Below the pieces are notes generated by a model. It made no database searches. It was not told the DNA's origin and was given only the letters and a program-made list of their open reading frames with translations. Positions 43,985 to 45,026 of a stretch of DNA of 45,026 nucleotides are shown piece by piece. Numbering within the stretch: the first letter of the stretch is position 1; each line of letters opens with the position of its first letter. Source of the DNA: Pseudopelagicola sp. (GTDB taxonomy: Bacteria > Pseudomonadota > Alphaproteobacteria > Rhodobacterales > Rhodobacteraceae); NCBI GenBank assembly GCA_026195905.1, contig JAPHRE010000018.1:1-45026 (forward strand), in the 5' to 3' direction. A program made the translations under genes and the position numbers.

Positions 43985-44581
43985 TTAGCTGTTCGACATT
44001 TCCGCGCGCTGTTCAAGCTCATCTTCGGTTGCGGCGACATAGACGCGGACATCTGATTTGTCGTTGCGCACAACGCCCATCTCTGTCGCGGCCACATCGA
44101 CTTCGGCCTCACCGATACCAAGGAAGCCACCGATCTCGATAGTCGCGGCTTCGACCTGACCGCTGGCGCCGGTCTCGACGCTCGCGACCTCACCGATGCG
44201 GTTGTTTTCCATGTCATAGACCGGCTGGCCTTCAATATCGGCCGCTACGACCACCTCGGGACTGACCACGACATATCCCTGCTGCGCAGAGCTGGTCATA
44301 AGCTCCTTCAACTCGATCGTCATCTCGTCATAGGCTTCGGAGACATTCTCGGCGACACTACCCGCAGCCTCCTTGGTGGCGTCATAAGCATCCGCAGCGG
44401 CATCCTTGGTCTTGTCCCAGGTCTCCTCGACGGCCTCGCCAGCTTTCGAAGCCTGTTCGGCCACGCCGGTTTCTGCACCAATGCTGGTCTCTCCGGACAT
44501 ACCCACGCCCGTACCCGACTGAGCAAATGCCGTCCCGGCAAGGATTAGCGACATCGAAGTGGTTGCAAGAAGTTTACGCAT
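43985..44581 (-). CDS. Periplasmic PRC-barrel protein with Ala-rich helix, stress regulon
   Basis: This 198-residue protein has a signal peptide (MRKLLATTSMSLILAGTAFA-Q), a helical Ala/Glu/Lys region (about 40-95, like late-embryogenesis-type 11-residue patterns: AGEAVEETWDKTKDAAADAY) and a PRC-barrel domain at about 105-185 (DIEGQPVYDMENNRIGEVAS). The architecture fits a desiccation or salt-stress protein, which is inference. AAGGAG lies 6-8 bases before the ATG at 44581. An EcfG-type promoter lies 65 bp upstream, linking it to the general stress response. Confidence 0.88.
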   Translation of the reverse strand: MRKLLATTSMSLILAGTAFAQSGTGVGMSGETSIGAETGVAEQASKAGEAVEETWDKTKDAAADAYDATKEAAGSVAENVSEAYDEMTIELKELMTSSAQQGYVVVSPEVVVAADIEGQPVYDMENNRIGEVASVETGASGQVEAATIEIGGFLGIGEAEVDVAATEMGVVRNDKSDVRVYVAATEDELEQRAEMSNS

Positions 44582-44645
44582 AACGATCTCCTTCTTTGTT
44601 CGGTTCATTTCTGGCCACAATCCTCTGTGGCCGCTCTGATAACTC

Positions 44646-44670
44646 AACGCATGACCGGCAAGGCCGTTCC
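44646..44670 (-). promoter_or_regulatory. EcfG-type promoter GGAAC-N16-CGTT
   Basis: On the minus strand GGAAC (44670-44666) and CGTT (44649-44646) have a 16-bp spacer, 65 bp before the ATG of the PRC-barrel gene and between it and the mscS-like gene. Confidence 0.85.
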
Positions 44671-44723
44671 ATTCCCGGCGATCTTTTTTGCAATGCACCA
44701 GAGATGGAGCAAGGCAGATCGCA

Positions 44724-45026
44724 CTATTCGGCAACCGTCTCCTTGCCACCCTCCTCATCGCCGTGCACCAGTTCACACCGGGGATTTTCATGCATCAAAG
44801 TCCGGGTCGGGAATGGAATGTCGATCTCGGCCGCATCGAGCGCCTCTTTGACCTTGCGCTTCATGTCAGCCTGATACTGGAAATAGACCTCAGCCGAACA
44901 CCAGACCCGAACAAGGAAATCCACCGAGCTATCGCCCAGATTGTTGACCTGCACGAACGGCTCGGGATCGTCCAAGGACCGCTCATCCGCCATGATCGTG
45001 TCGCGGATAACCTCTTCGGCCTTGGC
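44724..45026 (-). CDS. MscS-type mechanosensitive channel, C-terminal fragment at window edge
   Basis: The reverse strand is open from the edge to a stop at 44724, about 100 residues. The end of an MscS-family channel is recognisable: EPFVQVNNLGDSSVDFLVRV, a Trp-Cys, then MKRKVKEALDAAEIDIPFP and a TRTLMHEN tail, which is the cytoplasmic C-terminal domain that follows the beta domain. The N-terminal membrane part lies off the right edge. The channel relieves turgor on osmotic downshift. Confidence 0.9.
   Translation of the reverse strand, partial: AKAEEVIRDTIMADERSLDDPEPFVQVNNLGDSSVDFLVRVWCSAEVYFQYQADMKRKVKEALDAAEIDIPFPTRTLMHENPRCELVHGDEEGGKETVAE

Noticed and set aside
1-45026. CRISPR arrays, insertion sequences, phage genes or rRNA
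   Set aside because: No regularly spaced repeats, transposase, integrase, phage protein or rRNA sequence was seen in reading both strands.

Overview
The window is a GC-rich stretch of chromosome from an alphaproteobacterium, most likely a Rhodobacteraceae member of the Roseobacter group. Pointers to this are a C4-pathway 5-aminolevulinate synthase (hemA) with an FnrL-type box, a complete PhyR-NepR-EcfG general stress locus, an uninterrupted prfB without the +1 frameshift, a TakP-type TRAP transporter, and the gene order amiC-mrcA-prfB. These assignments rest on reading protein motifs; no database search was run.

Layout. 1-5.8 kb: housekeeping genes (glnE cut by the left edge, a YbaK-type tRNA editing protein, DUF2852 and RDD membrane proteins, the N-end-rule transferase bpt, a YcaQ-type DNA glycosylase). 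5.8-12.8 kb: a TRAP transporter (dctP, dctQ and an unusually large dctM) divergent from a Cache-domain NarL-type two-component system that probably senses its substrate. 12.8-16.7 kb: a diheme cytochrome c peroxidase with a perfect FNR box, then ilvBN preceded by a leader peptide (Leu-Ile-Val-Val-Val) and terminator, a readable attenuator. 16.7-20.5 kb: an unknown protein, an XRE-type regulator, a Rieske oxygenase overlapping a 72-residue protein, and a DUF2189 membrane protein. 20.7-35.3 kb: core genes prfB, mrcA, amiC, an aminotransferase, an M48-TPR protease, a DsbA-like protein, ispG, a RodZ-like protein, hemA, an M20 dipeptidase and a small membrane protein.

35.3-38 kb: two tandem tRNA-Asp genes, an RTX-type serralysin metalloprotease and a gene-poor stretch. 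38-45 kb: the general stress response. phyR and nepR-ecfG-histidine kinase diverge from an 18-bp perfect inverted repeat that spells the EcfG promoter GGAAC-N16-CGTT on both strands. Three neighbouring genes (a small membrane protein and two exported proteins, one clearly of PRC-barrel type) each carry the same promoter with the same 16-bp spacer, so the locus looks like a regulator together with part of its regulon. A phospholipase D follows the kinase, and the C-terminal end of an MscS-type channel is cut by the right edge.

The strongest observations are the mirror-symmetric stress promoter with its clustered regulon, the ilv attenuator, paired 19-bp palindromes before the DUF2852 gene, two unexplained shared intergenic sequences (an 11-bp-period repeat and a 27-bp element), the enlarged TRAP permease and the GEA variant of the thiamine-diphosphate motif in IlvB.
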